Notes under the pieces: generated by a model
What the model saw: only the letters and a program-made list of their open reading frames with translations
Databases searched by the model: none
Told to the model about the DNA's origin: nothing
Made by a program: the position numbers and the translations under genes
In this document: positions 43,853 through 52,852 of the stretch, piece by piece
Position numbering within the stretch: the stretch's first letter is position 1
Layout: the number at the start of each line of letters is the position of its first letter
Assembly (NCBI GenBank): GCA_945898195.1
Contig: CAMDHM010000016.1
Location: 1-54,973 of the forward strand
Length of the DNA stretch: 54,973 bases
Direction: 5' to 3'
From: Pseudobacteriovorax antillogorgiicola
Lineage (GTDB): Bacteria; Bdellovibrionota_B; Oligoflexia; Oligoflexales; RGVZ01

Positions 43853-45184
43853 CTACAGCAACGAAGCCGCTAAAGTCGCCAGTTCACTTCGCTCACCGCG
43901 CTTCAGGGTGACGTGGGCCGCAATTTTGGCATTCCGGAAGCGTTCAATCACGTAGGTAAGACCGTTATTCTCTGAATCGATATATGGATTATCGATCTGA
44001 TAAGGGTCGCCCGTTAGAACGATCTTCGTTCCCTCTCCCGCTCGCGTCAAAATTGTCTTGATCTCGTGAGGCGTCAAATTCTGCGCCTCGTCTACAATAA
44101 AATATTGATTCGGTAGAGATCGGCCACGGATGTACGTCAAGGGTTCAACCGCCAGCATTCCTTGATTGATCAATTCCTGATAGCCCTTACCAAACCGCTT
44201 GTGCCGTCCCCCGGCGCCGCCACTGAGCAACAGCTCCAGGTTGTCGTAAATTGGTTGCATCCAAGGGTTGAGCTTCTCGTCAAGGTCGCCGGGCAGGAAA
44301 CCCAGGTCCTTGCCCAAGGGAAAGATCGGTCGAGCAACAAGTAATTTATGATACTCGTCCTCGTCCGTGGTTTTTGCCAATCCGGCTGCAATTGCCATCA
44401 GGGTTTTACCGGTACCAGCGCCACCGCTAAGGGTCACAAGTTTGATGTTATCGTCTAGCAGCGCTTCAAGCGCAAACGTCTGCTCCAAATTTCTAGGATA
44501 AATCCCCCACACTCCCTCGGAGTGAGGCTCAAGCATCCTAACCACCTCGCCCTGGGGATCGTACATCCCGTAGACAAATTGATTGGAGTCATCTTGATCT
44601 TCCAAAATGACAAACTCATTCGGATAAAGGTCGGCAACCGGAGCCTTCATTTCACGCCGGTTGTACAAGTCGTTGATCGACTGGGAAGAAGTCTTGACAT
44701 TACGGTAGCCGGAATACAGATGAGAAATATCGACCTTATCCGCCTCAAAATCTTCCGCTGCAATTCCGAATGCGTCGGCCTTAATCCGAAGGTTTGAATC
44801 CTTTGTGATGATGCTGACCTTGCGGCCATCACCAAATTGTTTTTGCAACGTCAGCGCAATCGACAGAATGTGATTGTCCGTGTTGTCGGCAAGAACATCC
44901 GGAAGGACGTTCATATTATGACCGAGGTAAACGAACAGGCTGCCTGATTCCTCTTTGTCATCAAACAGGCGAATACCCGACGACAAAGTTCCTTTTTCTC
45001 GCAATCGATCAAGGATCCGGGAAACCTCACGGGCATTGCGACCCGTTTCACTCAAATCTTTTTTAAAAGTATCGACTTCCTCAATCACTGAAATCGGGAT
45101 CACAACATCATTGTCATCAAACTTGAAAATGCTGTCAGGGTTGTTCAGAAGAATGTTCGTATCAAGGATAAAAACTTTTTTCAT
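43853..45184 (-). CDS. PIN-PhoH fusion ATPase (YlaK/PhoH2 type)
   Basis: The 443-residue protein joins an N-terminal PIN ribonuclease-like domain (1-140, FILDTNILL with an acidic metal ligand) to a PhoH ATPase domain (about 220-443). Visible are Walker A LSGGAGTGKTLMA, ARPIFPLGKDLGFLPGD, Walker B FIVDEAQNLTPHE and TGDPYQIDNPY. PhoH2 proteins are described as RNA helicase/nucleases, often stress- or phosphate-linked. The start at 45184 begins the PIN domain and follows GCGAGG; an upstream extension of 22 codons is not supported. It is divergent from prkA. Confidence 0.93.
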   Translation of the reverse strand: MKKVFILDTNILLNNPDSIFKFDDNDVVIPISVIEEVDTFKKDLSETGRNAREVSRILDRLREKGTLSSGIRLFDDKEESGSLFVYLGHNMNVLPDVLADNTDNHILSIALTLQKQFGDGRKVSIITKDSNLRIKADAFGIAAEDFEADKVDISHLYSGYRNVKTSSQSINDLYNRREMKAPVADLYPNEFVILEDQDDSNQFVYGMYDPQGEVVRMLEPHSEGVWGIYPRNLEQTFALEALLDDNIKLVTLSGGAGTGKTLMAIAAGLAKTTDEDEYHKLLVARPIFPLGKDLGFLPGDLDEKLNPWMQPIYDNLELLLSGGAGGRHKRFGKGYQELINQGMLAVEPLTYIRGRSLPNQYFIVDEAQNLTPHEIKTILTRAGEGTKIVLTGDPYQIDNPYIDSENNGLTYVIERFRNAKIAAHVTLKRGERSELATLAASLL

Positions 45185-45249
45185 AAACCTCGCCTTAAGT
45201 AAAAGGGCTGAATTGGTAAAACGGTAACACACATTCATGATCCCTGTCA

Positions 45250-45265
45250 TGGCAGGCTGATGCCA
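45250..45265. promoter_or_regulatory. Dyad between phoH2 and prkA
   Basis: TGGCA (45250-45254) and TGCCA (45261-45265) form a perfect dyad with a 6-nt centre in the divergent region. It resembles a sigma-54 site but the GG and GC elements are 9 nt apart instead of 10. An operator shared by both stress genes is a reasonable guess. Confidence 0.35.
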
Positions 45266-45340
45266 TTAATTCGGGCACCCCCCCCATAATGACACCGCCC
45301 TCCCATTCCGATATCTTTGAACCAGGGGGGGAGTCAAAAA

Positions 45341-47674
45341 ATGACACCAGACGACAACCGGCCAACGGACCTTTATCCTGCCGGCTCCAACGCCGGAATT
45401 CAGAGCCTACTCACGGGATTCACCGACGCGAGCAAATCCCTATTCAAACAAAGAAAGACCCTGCTTACCTTTGCGGACTTTCTGGCCGTCGTCCAAAAAA
45501 ATCCACGTTCGATGATCCGAAACAGCTCCAGCTACCTCAGGGACGTATTTGACTATTTCGGTACCTCTGGTGCACAAAAGTCGACCAGCAACGAAATACC
45601 GTCGCCTCTGAGCGAAATCGAGCGCTTCAAGATCTTCGATATTGGCACCGACCGGCAGATCCCAATCATTGGCGGCGAGGCCGTCCAGCGTGAACTGTAC
45701 AATATCGTCCAAGCCTTTGTGCGCCAGGGGGTTTCCAACAAATTGATCATGCTGCACGGACCCAACGGTTCGGCAAAAACTTCGACCATTGAAGCCATAG
45801 CCCATGCCATGCAAATGTATAGTGAGGAGGATGCTGGGGCGGTCTATCGGTTCAACTGGGTCTTTCCAACCGACAAATCGAGCACATCAAAGATTCGCGG
45901 AGAAACTGGGCCAATTGGGTTTGGAAAGCCGTCGGTCGAAGAATATGGATCGGCATCTTACGCGCTCCTCGATGAATCCGAAATCGCGTCAAAAATCGTG
46001 TCTGAATTCAAGGAAAACCCAATCTATTTGATTCCTATGCCCGTCCGGGAAACTTGGCTCCGCAATTGGATCGGTCAGCAGGAAGGAATCGCGCCTGATC
46101 ACGTGGAACTTCCCCCCAACATACTTCTGGGGGGACTTTCGAAAAAGAACCAGCAAATCTACGAAAATCTCCTGAACGCTTTTGATGGAGACGCCGGAAA
46201 AGTTCTTCGTCACATCCAGATAGAACGTTTCTTCTACTCGCGGCAGTACCGCGTTGGGATGTCAACGGTTGAGCCTCAAATGTCTATCGACGCTCAAGAA
46301 AAACAACTCACAATGGACAAGAACCTAACCAACCTGCCAAGCGTTCTCCAAAACCTGCGATTTTATGAGGCACAAGGCGAATTGGTTGAAGCCAATCGCG
46401 GAATCATTGAGTTCTCTGATCTTTTAAAACGTCCAGTCGAAACCTTTAAATACCTTTTATCGACGATTGAACGTGGGATGGTGTCGTTGCCTTCAGCAAC
46501 GGCATTACTCGACGTAATTTTTCTGGCAACGAGCAATGAAAAACACCTGGACGCGTTCAAAACCATTCCGGATTTCAGTTCCTTTCGTGGGCGTTTTGAA
46601 TTCATCAAAGTGCCCTACCTCCTCCGGCCGTCCCTTGAGGTTAAAATTTATGAAACGGATCGTGCTGCATTAGCTAAGTCCCACGAGATTCTGCCGCATA
46701 CACTAGATCTTTTGAGCCTTTGGGCCGTGATGACCCGTTTGAAACAACCTGATCCAGAGGCCTACGATGCCCCCATGAGGGGAGCCGTCGTAAAACTGGA
46801 CCCACGGAACAAGATCCGCCTTTATGAAGGTCAAGAATTACAAGGGATCAAATCATCAGACATCCATCAACTTCAGGAGCTACGTCAGCAAATCTGCGCT
46901 GAATCGGTCGGCTCCGTGGTCTACGAAGGACGTTTCGGAGCCTCGCCGCGAGAAATCCGGCAAATCCTTTACCGGGCAGGACAAACTTCGAGAGACGGGC
47001 TCCTTGGTCCAAGCGATATTTTTCGCGAGCTCGAAATTTTGGTAAAAGATCGCTCGGTCTATGATTTTCTACAATTCGAACCAGGGGGGAAATATCACGA
47101 CGCCCCAATATTCATCAGAATGCTGCAGGATGAGTTTGCCGACATTTTCGAAACAGAACTTCTGTCCTCTTTAACTTTGGTCGAAGAGCAACAGTACGAA
47201 CAACTAATTCAGCGTTACGTCGAAAATATCGTGTCGGAGATCAAAAAAGAGAAGATCTATAACTCCAAGACTTCATCTTATGAACCAGCGAATCAGAATC
47301 TAATGAAGGACCTGGAGAAGGTTCTGGGAATCACCGGCAACGTCGAGAAGCATCGCGAGAATGTTCTCGGCCGAGTTGCAGCCTGGAAGATTGAAAACCC
47401 GTCGACAAAAATCGACATCGCCGGAATCTTCCCAGACTTCTTGCGCAAGGCGCACGAGCACTACTACGAAGAAAAATCCAAGGTTATCGATGCGGCTCAG
47501 AAAGCCATGCTCGCCCTCGGGAGCGATTCGGAAAAAAGTATCCCCGATCAGGATCTGCACTTGGCTCGCACAGGATTTGCACAGCTTGAAAAACGTTTCG
47601 GTTACTCCGAACGCGCAGCACGTTCTAGCCTCAAATTTTTGATCACGAATCGCAAAGGACGGCCAAAAAAGTAA
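45341..47674 (+). CDS. prkA: PrkA-family AAA+ serine protein kinase
   Basis: PrkA proteins are AAA+ ATPases described as serine kinases or proteases in stress and stationary phase. The 777 residues are longer than the usual 640. The N-terminal AAA part has Walker A LHGPNGSAKTS, and VYRFNWVFPT, RGGLVEFSD-like GIIEFSDLLKRP and SFRGRFEFIKVPYLLRP are family blocks. The C-terminal PrkA domain includes GRFGASPREIRQIL. The Shine-Dalgarno GGGGGGAG seven bases before ATG 45341 decides the start. The usual partners YeaH and SpoVR are not in the window. Confidence 0.93.
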   Translation: MTPDDNRPTDLYPAGSNAGIQSLLTGFTDASKSLFKQRKTLLTFADFLAVVQKNPRSMIRNSSSYLRDVFDYFGTSGAQKSTSNEIPSPLSEIERFKIFDIGTDRQIPIIGGEAVQRELYNIVQAFVRQGVSNKLIMLHGPNGSAKTSTIEAIAHAMQMYSEEDAGAVYRFNWVFPTDKSSTSKIRGETGPIGFGKPSVEEYGSASYALLDESEIASKIVSEFKENPIYLIPMPVRETWLRNWIGQQEGIAPDHVELPPNILLGGLSKKNQQIYENLLNAFDGDAGKVLRHIQIERFFYSRQYRVGMSTVEPQMSIDAQEKQLTMDKNLTNLPSVLQNLRFYEAQGELVEANRGIIEFSDLLKRPVETFKYLLSTIERGMVSLPSATALLDVIFLATSNEKHLDAFKTIPDFSSFRGRFEFIKVPYLLRPSLEVKIYETDRAALAKSHEILPHTLDLLSLWAVMTRLKQPDPEAYDAPMRGAVVKLDPRNKIRLYEGQELQGIKSSDIHQLQELRQQICAESVGSVVYEGRFGASPREIRQILYRAGQTSRDGLLGPSDIFRELEILVKDRSVYDFLQFEPGGKYHDAPIFIRMLQDEFADIFETELLSSLTLVEEQQYEQLIQRYVENIVSEIKKEKIYNSKTSSYEPANQNLMKDLEKVLGITGNVEKHRENVLGRVAAWKIENPSTKIDIAGIFPDFLRKAHEHYYEEKSKVIDAAQKAMLALGSDSEKSIPDQDLHLARTGFAQLEKRFGYSERAARSSLKFLITNRKGRPKK

Positions 47675-47683
47675 TCGTTGGCC

Positions 47684-49357
47684 TCATTCCTCCGTCGGCC
47701 ACATCAGGGCCCAAACCTTGCGTCTGCTTCGCAGCGCCTTCACGCCGGAAGCACGGGCCTCCGACTCTTCCATGTGCGGCACCTGATTTGCCGAAACAGA
47801 CTTCGGTATCAAGACGCAAATACTTAACTCACCGATCAATCCCCCATAGGCAACATGATCCGATTTGAGAGCAAGGGTCCCCGTCTTGGCAAAAAGATCC
47901 GGATCGGGAATTTGAACGGTACGCAACACCTTCCGAATCTTATCCCACGCGTAATGATCTTGAGGAAATTCCGGGGGTGGCAACTTGCTACCTGACTCAA
48001 CAACGTCAATCGCATCAAAGGTTGAAATGGGACTCGCCACCCTGCGGGCTAAATCTGGTCGATTGGATGGGGCGCGTTTTGAAACCTCATCTTCCCCTTT
48101 CGTTGCAACCTTGGAGTGTTCTTCGACCTTCAAGCCAAGCCTGCGCACTTCAACGACGGTCTGATCAAAGTATCGTTTGGCCTTAAAAAAGCTCCCTTTA
48201 GACCTATCCCAAGCGCGTTTGAACCAGGCGGCTGCATCGACTGGTTTTTGCCAACGCATATAGGCAAGTCCAAGGTTAAATCCAAGCTTGATCCAGTCTG
48301 AATCGTTGTCAGCATATCGCAGTGCAGATGTGTAGTGACCGACTCCCTCTTCGATCTTGCCCTCACGCACCATCACGACACCAATAGCATTCAACATCGA
48401 CGCAAGAGATCCCTGCATTTTCGCAAGGTCAATGACGCCCATGTGCCGTTCCATATTGGTCGCAATCCGAAGGCCGTTGATCACCCGATCATCTTTTGGA
48501 TCGATGGTGGCAGCATCAGTAAATGTGTCCTTTGCATCAGTGCTGCGGAGGGACCTGATCTGAGTCTCTCCGAGAAGGCATAGCCGCTCCATATTTCGTG
48601 GCGCCAGTGCCTCCGCTCGCCGCAGTAGTTTTGTCGCCGCCGGCAAATTTCCCGCGGCAATTTTCTTCCGACCCAACTCAATCAACGCTGGAGCGCAATC
48701 TGGATCAAGGACCACTAAATCCTGCAACAGGATTTCTGCCATATTTTCCAAGCCGCGACCACGCAACAGGCGAATGGCAATGAAGTACACCGGCGCCGGG
48801 CGCGGAGCCTGACGTAATCTTGACCTCAGGATCTCCCATCGGTCGTCGATGAAATTTGCACGAGGAACAAATCCCTGGATTTCCACCCCTAGATTTTGTG
48901 CTTCGGCGTCAAAAAAATCACGCTCGCGAAACAGATCACCAAGTTTTTTAAACACGTAATTTGCGTGGGATGGTTTTTCAACCAGTGCCAAAAGCGGGAA
49001 CTCAGCCGCTAGCTGAAAATCCCTTTTATCCAAAAAGCCTGACAAAATTAAAACAGGCGTCCGATCAAATGCAGCATTGGAACGAATACGGTTGAGCAAT
49101 GCAATCCCGCCTAAATCGGGCAATCTCCAATCAATAATAAAGGCATCGATTGCGGCGCCACTGGCAATAATCCGCGACGCCGACATCCCATCGCCGAATG
49201 TCATGACGTCCTTCACGCCGAGGTCGTGAAAGGCATGCTCCAAGGCCGAAAGAACAGCTTTTTCATCATCAACAATGACCACGCGGCGAGGAAGAATGCC
49301 TAGTAAATCAAGGGGATCTTTTTCCACAATGGAATTCGTCAATGGGGCGACCCTCAA
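47684..49357 (-). CDS. Response regulator with receiver and TPR domains
   Basis: The 557-residue protein has a CheY-like receiver (25-140) with the acidic pair Asp30-Asp31, phospho-acceptor Asp76 (IIDWRLPD), Ser106 and Lys128 (LVEKPS). From about 190 to 400 it carries TPR-like helical repeats (for example LLQDLVVLDPDCAPALIELGRKKIAAGNLPAA). The last 120 residues are of unknown type. No DNA-binding domain is seen, so output is probably by protein contact. The start is a TTG that overlaps the hutU stop by 2 nt without its own Shine-Dalgarno; a GTG at codon 11 is another option. No histidine kinase is nearby. Confidence 0.8.
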   Translation of the reverse strand: MRVAPLTNSIVEKDPLDLLGILPRRVVIVDDEKAVLSALEHAFHDLGVKDVMTFGDGMSASRIIASGAAIDAFIIDWRLPDLGGIALLNRIRSNAAFDRTPVLILSGFLDKRDFQLAAEFPLLALVEKPSHANYVFKKLGDLFRERDFFDAEAQNLGVEIQGFVPRANFIDDRWEILRSRLRQAPRPAPVYFIAIRLLRGRGLENMAEILLQDLVVLDPDCAPALIELGRKKIAAGNLPAATKLLRRAEALAPRNMERLCLLGETQIRSLRSTDAKDTFTDAATIDPKDDRVINGLRIATNMERHMGVIDLAKMQGSLASMLNAIGVVMVREGKIEEGVGHYTSALRYADNDSDWIKLGFNLGLAYMRWQKPVDAAAWFKRAWDRSKGSFFKAKRYFDQTVVEVRRLGLKVEEHSKVATKGEDEVSKRAPSNRPDLARRVASPISTFDAIDVVESGSKLPPPEFPQDHYAWDKIRKVLRTVQIPDPDLFAKTGTLALKSDHVAYGGLIGELSICVLIPKSVSANQVPHMEESEARASGVKALRSRRKVWALMWPTEE

Positions 49358-51399
49358 TGGCTGAAGTGTTTTTCGATGAGATCCTTCAGCAATTGCGGAT
49401 TTGCCTCATAAGGTAACGTGACCTGCTGTTTCCCAACATGATCACGATTAAATTCCATGCATGTCGCGATCGAATTTTGATTCCGTGCCCAACTACGACG
49501 CGCCACGCCGCCCATAACATCCCACGGCATCGCCATGTCGACCACTTTACTAGCCCGTTCGCTGCCATCGAGCACCATGCCAAAGCCCCCATTGATCGAC
49601 TTACCTATGCCAACGCCACCGCCATTGTGCAATGCGACTAGCGTCATCCCGCGAGCTGCGTTACCCGCAAAGACCTGCGTTGCCATGTCGGCCATGATGT
49701 TTGATCCGTCCTTTATGTTGGACGTCTCGCGAAACGGCGAATCCGTTCCGCCTGTATCATGATGATCGCGCCCCAACATGATTGGGCCAACTTCGCCGTT
49801 CCTCACCATTTCATTGAACCTCAGGGCGATCGCCCTTCGCCCACCGGCGTCTTGGTATAAAATCCGAGATTGAGATCCCACCACCAGCTTATTTTTCCCA
49901 GCATTCTGCACCCACTCAAGATTATCGCGATCCTGATACCGCAGTTCGGAGCGAATTGACTGGATGACTTCTGCCGCAGCAAGATCGGTTTTGGCAAGGT
50001 CCTCCGCCTTTCCGCTCAAGCACACCCAGCGAAATGGCCCGTACCCGTAATCAAAAAGCTCTGGCCCAAGGATATCCTCAACGTAACTTGGAAAGGCAAA
50101 TCCATCGCGCTCGTCGCGACCATTTTTCACGATGTCGATAACTCCAGCATCAAACACCGACTTCATAAACGCGTTACCGTAATCAAAAAAATAGGTACCG
50201 GATGCGACCAAGGCCTTTACCATCGCATAGTGTTGTCGCAAAGATCGATCGACCATCTTGCGAAGGGTTAATGGATCTTCAGTGAGCAGGCGTGTTCGCT
50301 CGCTAAAATCAATCCCCTGCGGGCAGTAGCCACCTTCATAAACCGCATGGCAACTCGTCTGGTCGGACAAAAGATCAATCGTAATTTTTTCTTGGACCGC
50401 GTGGTCCAGAAGGTCGACGATATTTCCCTGGAACGCAATCGCCCGAGGGAGCTTGGCGGCCATGGCCTTCTGTGCCGCAGCAAAAGCCGCCGCCGGCGTT
50501 AGCGCTACCTCGCTCACCCAACCTTGGTTGCGCCTGGTCTCAATGCGAGACGGATCGACTTCCGCAATGATCCCGACGCCTCCAGCAATTTCCACAGCCT
50601 TGCCTTGCGCACCACTCATGCCCCCAAGGCCACTCGTGACAAATAAGCGCCCGGCAAGATTTTCGGACTCCTTCAAACCAAGTTTGAGCCGGCCCGCGAG
50701 CATGATCGTGTTGTAGGTACCGTGGACAATCCCCTGGGGACCAATGTACATCCAACCGCCGGCCGTCATTTGTCCGTAATTTGCAACACCGATCGCCGCT
50801 GCACGGTGCCAGGCCTCCGGATGATCGTACATTCCGATCATCAGCGCATTGGTCGTAATCACGCGCGGTGCCAGATCATGGCTTTTGAAAACGCCAATAG
50901 GATGGCCTGAATAAATGGTCAGAGTTTGTTCGTGTGTGATGTTTTCCAAATATTTTTTGATCAGCCGGTACTGCATCCAATTCTGGCAGACCTGACCCGT
51001 TTCGCCGTAGGTAACGAGTTCATACGGGTAAAGTGCAATATCAAAATCAAGGTTATTGTCGATCATCAATTGGAGGGCGCGGCCTTCCAGGCACTGTCCC
51101 TTATAATCGTTGACGGGCTTGGCCTTGATCGGACCCTGCGGCCGAAAGCGATAACCATAGATCCTCCCTTTGGCCATCAACTCATCTAAAAACTCGGGAG
51201 CTAGCGCGGCATGATGTCGCTGAGGGATGTAGCGCAACGCATTCTTCAATGCCAACTCGACATCCTGACGGTCAAGGCGCAATGGGCGCATCGGCGCTCG
51301 CCGAATTCCCTGCTCAAAATCAGGGGTGGGCGGCAACGGTTCGCCCTCTTCCAGGACCTGAAAACTCATGTGGCTTGAAATTTCGCGTTCGTTGAACAT
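49354..51399 (-). CDS. hutU: Urocanate hydratase (long form)
   Basis: Urocanase adds water to urocanate to give imidazolone propionate in histidine degradation, using tightly bound NAD+ as electrophile. The 681 residues exceed the common 557-residue form and match the long form. Motifs are the NAD-binding VTSGLGGMSGAQGKA, NYGQMTAGGWMYIGPQGIVHGT, SDQTSCHAVYEGGYCPQG, and DMATQVFAGNAARGMTLVALHNGGGVGIGKS. GGAGG eight bases before the ATG and an extended -10 (TGGTATAAA, 51430-51422) support its expression. hutH, hutI and hutG are absent from the window. Its stop overlaps the response-regulator gene. Confidence 0.95.
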   Translation of the reverse strand: MFNEREISSHMSFQVLEEGEPLPPTPDFEQGIRRAPMRPLRLDRQDVELALKNALRYIPQRHHAALAPEFLDELMAKGRIYGYRFRPQGPIKAKPVNDYKGQCLEGRALQLMIDNNLDFDIALYPYELVTYGETGQVCQNWMQYRLIKKYLENITHEQTLTIYSGHPIGVFKSHDLAPRVITTNALMIGMYDHPEAWHRAAAIGVANYGQMTAGGWMYIGPQGIVHGTYNTIMLAGRLKLGLKESENLAGRLFVTSGLGGMSGAQGKAVEIAGGVGIIAEVDPSRIETRRNQGWVSEVALTPAAAFAAAQKAMAAKLPRAIAFQGNIVDLLDHAVQEKITIDLLSDQTSCHAVYEGGYCPQGIDFSERTRLLTEDPLTLRKMVDRSLRQHYAMVKALVASGTYFFDYGNAFMKSVFDAGVIDIVKNGRDERDGFAFPSYVEDILGPELFDYGYGPFRWVCLSGKAEDLAKTDLAAAEVIQSIRSELRYQDRDNLEWVQNAGKNKLVVGSQSRILYQDAGGRRAIALRFNEMVRNGEVGPIMLGRDHHDTGGTDSPFRETSNIKDGSNIMADMATQVFAGNAARGMTLVALHNGGGVGIGKSINGGFGMVLDGSERASKVVDMAMPWDVMGGVARRSWARNQNSIATCMEFNRDHVGKQQVTLPYEANPQLLKDLIEKHFSH

Positions 51400-51421
51400 G
51401 ATAATGCCCTCCAGGACGTTT

Positions 51422-51430
51422 TTTATACCA
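51422..51430 (-). promoter_or_regulatory. Extended -10 promoter of hutU
   Basis: On the minus strand TGGTATAAA (51430-51422) fits TGnTATAAT with one mismatch. No good -35 box is present. The expected start of transcription, near 51415, leaves a short leader with the GGAGG site before the ATG at 51399. Confidence 0.5.
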
Positions 51431-51475
51431 CAGGATGCTTGCCATGGCCGCCGCAGACTGTTTCACTACAAAATT

Positions 51476-52852
51476 ATGAAACGCTCCGATACAATTCCAC
51501 GCCAAAACTCTCGCCTGCCTCAACTGGCCTTGTTGATGCGGCTTGCCGTTCCGGTTGTGATGAGCCGCGTCGGCCTTTACGCCATGGAGATCGTCGATAC
51601 CCTGATCATTGGGCGAGTCGGTGCCGCTGCCCTTGCCGGTGTTGGCACTGGCGGGGCCTTGTTTTGGTTTGTAACGGTCACGGTATCTGCGGTGGTCCTT
51701 CCCTTGGATTCCATGCTCTCGCGTAAACTCGGGGCCGGTCATATCAAAGATGCCCACAACCTGCTCCTTCATGGACTGATCATTGGGATGGCGCTTTCCA
51801 CCTTTGGAGTGGGCATCCTTTGGTGCGTCAGCAACTTCCTGCCTGAAATCGGCATTGGCGCCGAAATGATTGGCCCTGCGAAAGCCTTTCTCCAAACGAT
51901 CCTTCTGAGCTTCCCTCTGGTCATCACCATCAACATCATGAATTCATTTTGGCAGGCCCGCAAACGCCCCATTGCCATGGCGATAATTATCGTCGCCGCA
52001 AACTTCATCAACTACTTTGCTAACATGGCGTTGGTCTTGGGCCATTACGGTTTTGAGCCACTTGGGGCTCGGGGCGCCGCCTTGGCAACCCTGATTGCCC
52101 GTATTTTTATGGTGGTGGCAATCCTTGGGTATTCCAACTGGTCTTACGGTGGACAGTTAATCAAAACGTTTCATCAAGCCTGGGCGCCACACCGGGAAAC
52201 TTTTCGTCACATTATGAAACTTGGCCTTCCATCCGCAGCCCAGGCCGCAGCGGAAGTTGGCGCGTTTTCACTTTCAACCATTGTCATCACCCGCCTTGGC
52301 GCACAGGCTACGGCTGCCCATCAGGTCCTCCTGCGCATTGCCTCATTTACTTTTATGTTTCCCCTCGGAGTCTCCCAGGCCACGTCGGTGATGGTCGGCC
52401 ACCGAATGGGTGAAGGGGATGTCCACGGCGCACGCCGTGCTGGGTGGTCTGGTATTTATCTTGGCGCGGGGGTCATGGCCATCAGCAGCATGGCGATGTT
52501 GTTATTCCCCGAGATCATCTACGGCAGCTTTACCAGTGATCCCGGCGTTTTCAGCCTTGGCGTATCCTGTCTGCTTTACATGGGTATTTTTCAAGTGTTT
52601 GACGGCATCCAAGTTGCTGCCACTGGCGCATTGCGTGGAATCGGTAATACGGCCGCCTCCATGCAGGCCAACCTTCTCGGCTACTATTTCCTAGGCCTAC
52701 CGATTGGGCTTTGGCTTTGCTTCAGTCGTGGCATGAACATCCTCGGCTTATGGATCGGACTCGCAACCGGACTGATTGCCGTCGCCATCTGGCTGCTCAT
52801 CGTCTGGATTAAACTCAGCCGACGACCCGTCCCATCAGAAAGACTTCCGTAA
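51476..52852 (+). CDS. MATE-family efflux transporter
   Basis: The 458-residue inner-membrane protein has about twelve helices and the MATE layout of two homologous halves. Family features are LALLMRLAVPVVMSRVGLYAMEIVDTLIIGRVG in the first half and AAEVGAFSLSTIVITRLGAQATAAHQVLLRIASFTFMFPLGVSQATSVMVG in the second. MATE proteins export drugs or metabolites against sodium or proton gradients. The ATG at 51476 starts just before the first helix; a longer frame reaches into the hutU promoter region and looks unreal. The 3' end overlaps the convergent beta-barrel gene by 18 nt. Confidence 0.93.
   Translation: MKRSDTIPRQNSRLPQLALLMRLAVPVVMSRVGLYAMEIVDTLIIGRVGAAALAGVGTGGALFWFVTVTVSAVVLPLDSMLSRKLGAGHIKDAHNLLLHGLIIGMALSTFGVGILWCVSNFLPEIGIGAEMIGPAKAFLQTILLSFPLVITINIMNSFWQARKRPIAMAIIIVAANFINYFANMALVLGHYGFEPLGARGAALATLIARIFMVVAILGYSNWSYGGQLIKTFHQAWAPHRETFRHIMKLGLPSAAQAAAEVGAFSLSTIVITRLGAQATAAHQVLLRIASFTFMFPLGVSQATSVMVGHRMGEGDVHGARRAGWSGIYLGAGVMAISSMAMLLFPEIIYGSFTSDPGVFSLGVSCLLYMGIFQVFDGIQVAATGALRGIGNTAASMQANLLGYYFLGLPIGLWLCFSRGMNILGLWIGLATGLIAVAIWLLIVWIKLSRRPVPSERLP

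Noticed and set aside
45250..45265. Sigma-54 promoter before prkA
   Set aside because: TGGC and GC elements are present, but GG and GC are 9 nt apart instead of 10, and the site is better explained as a dyad.
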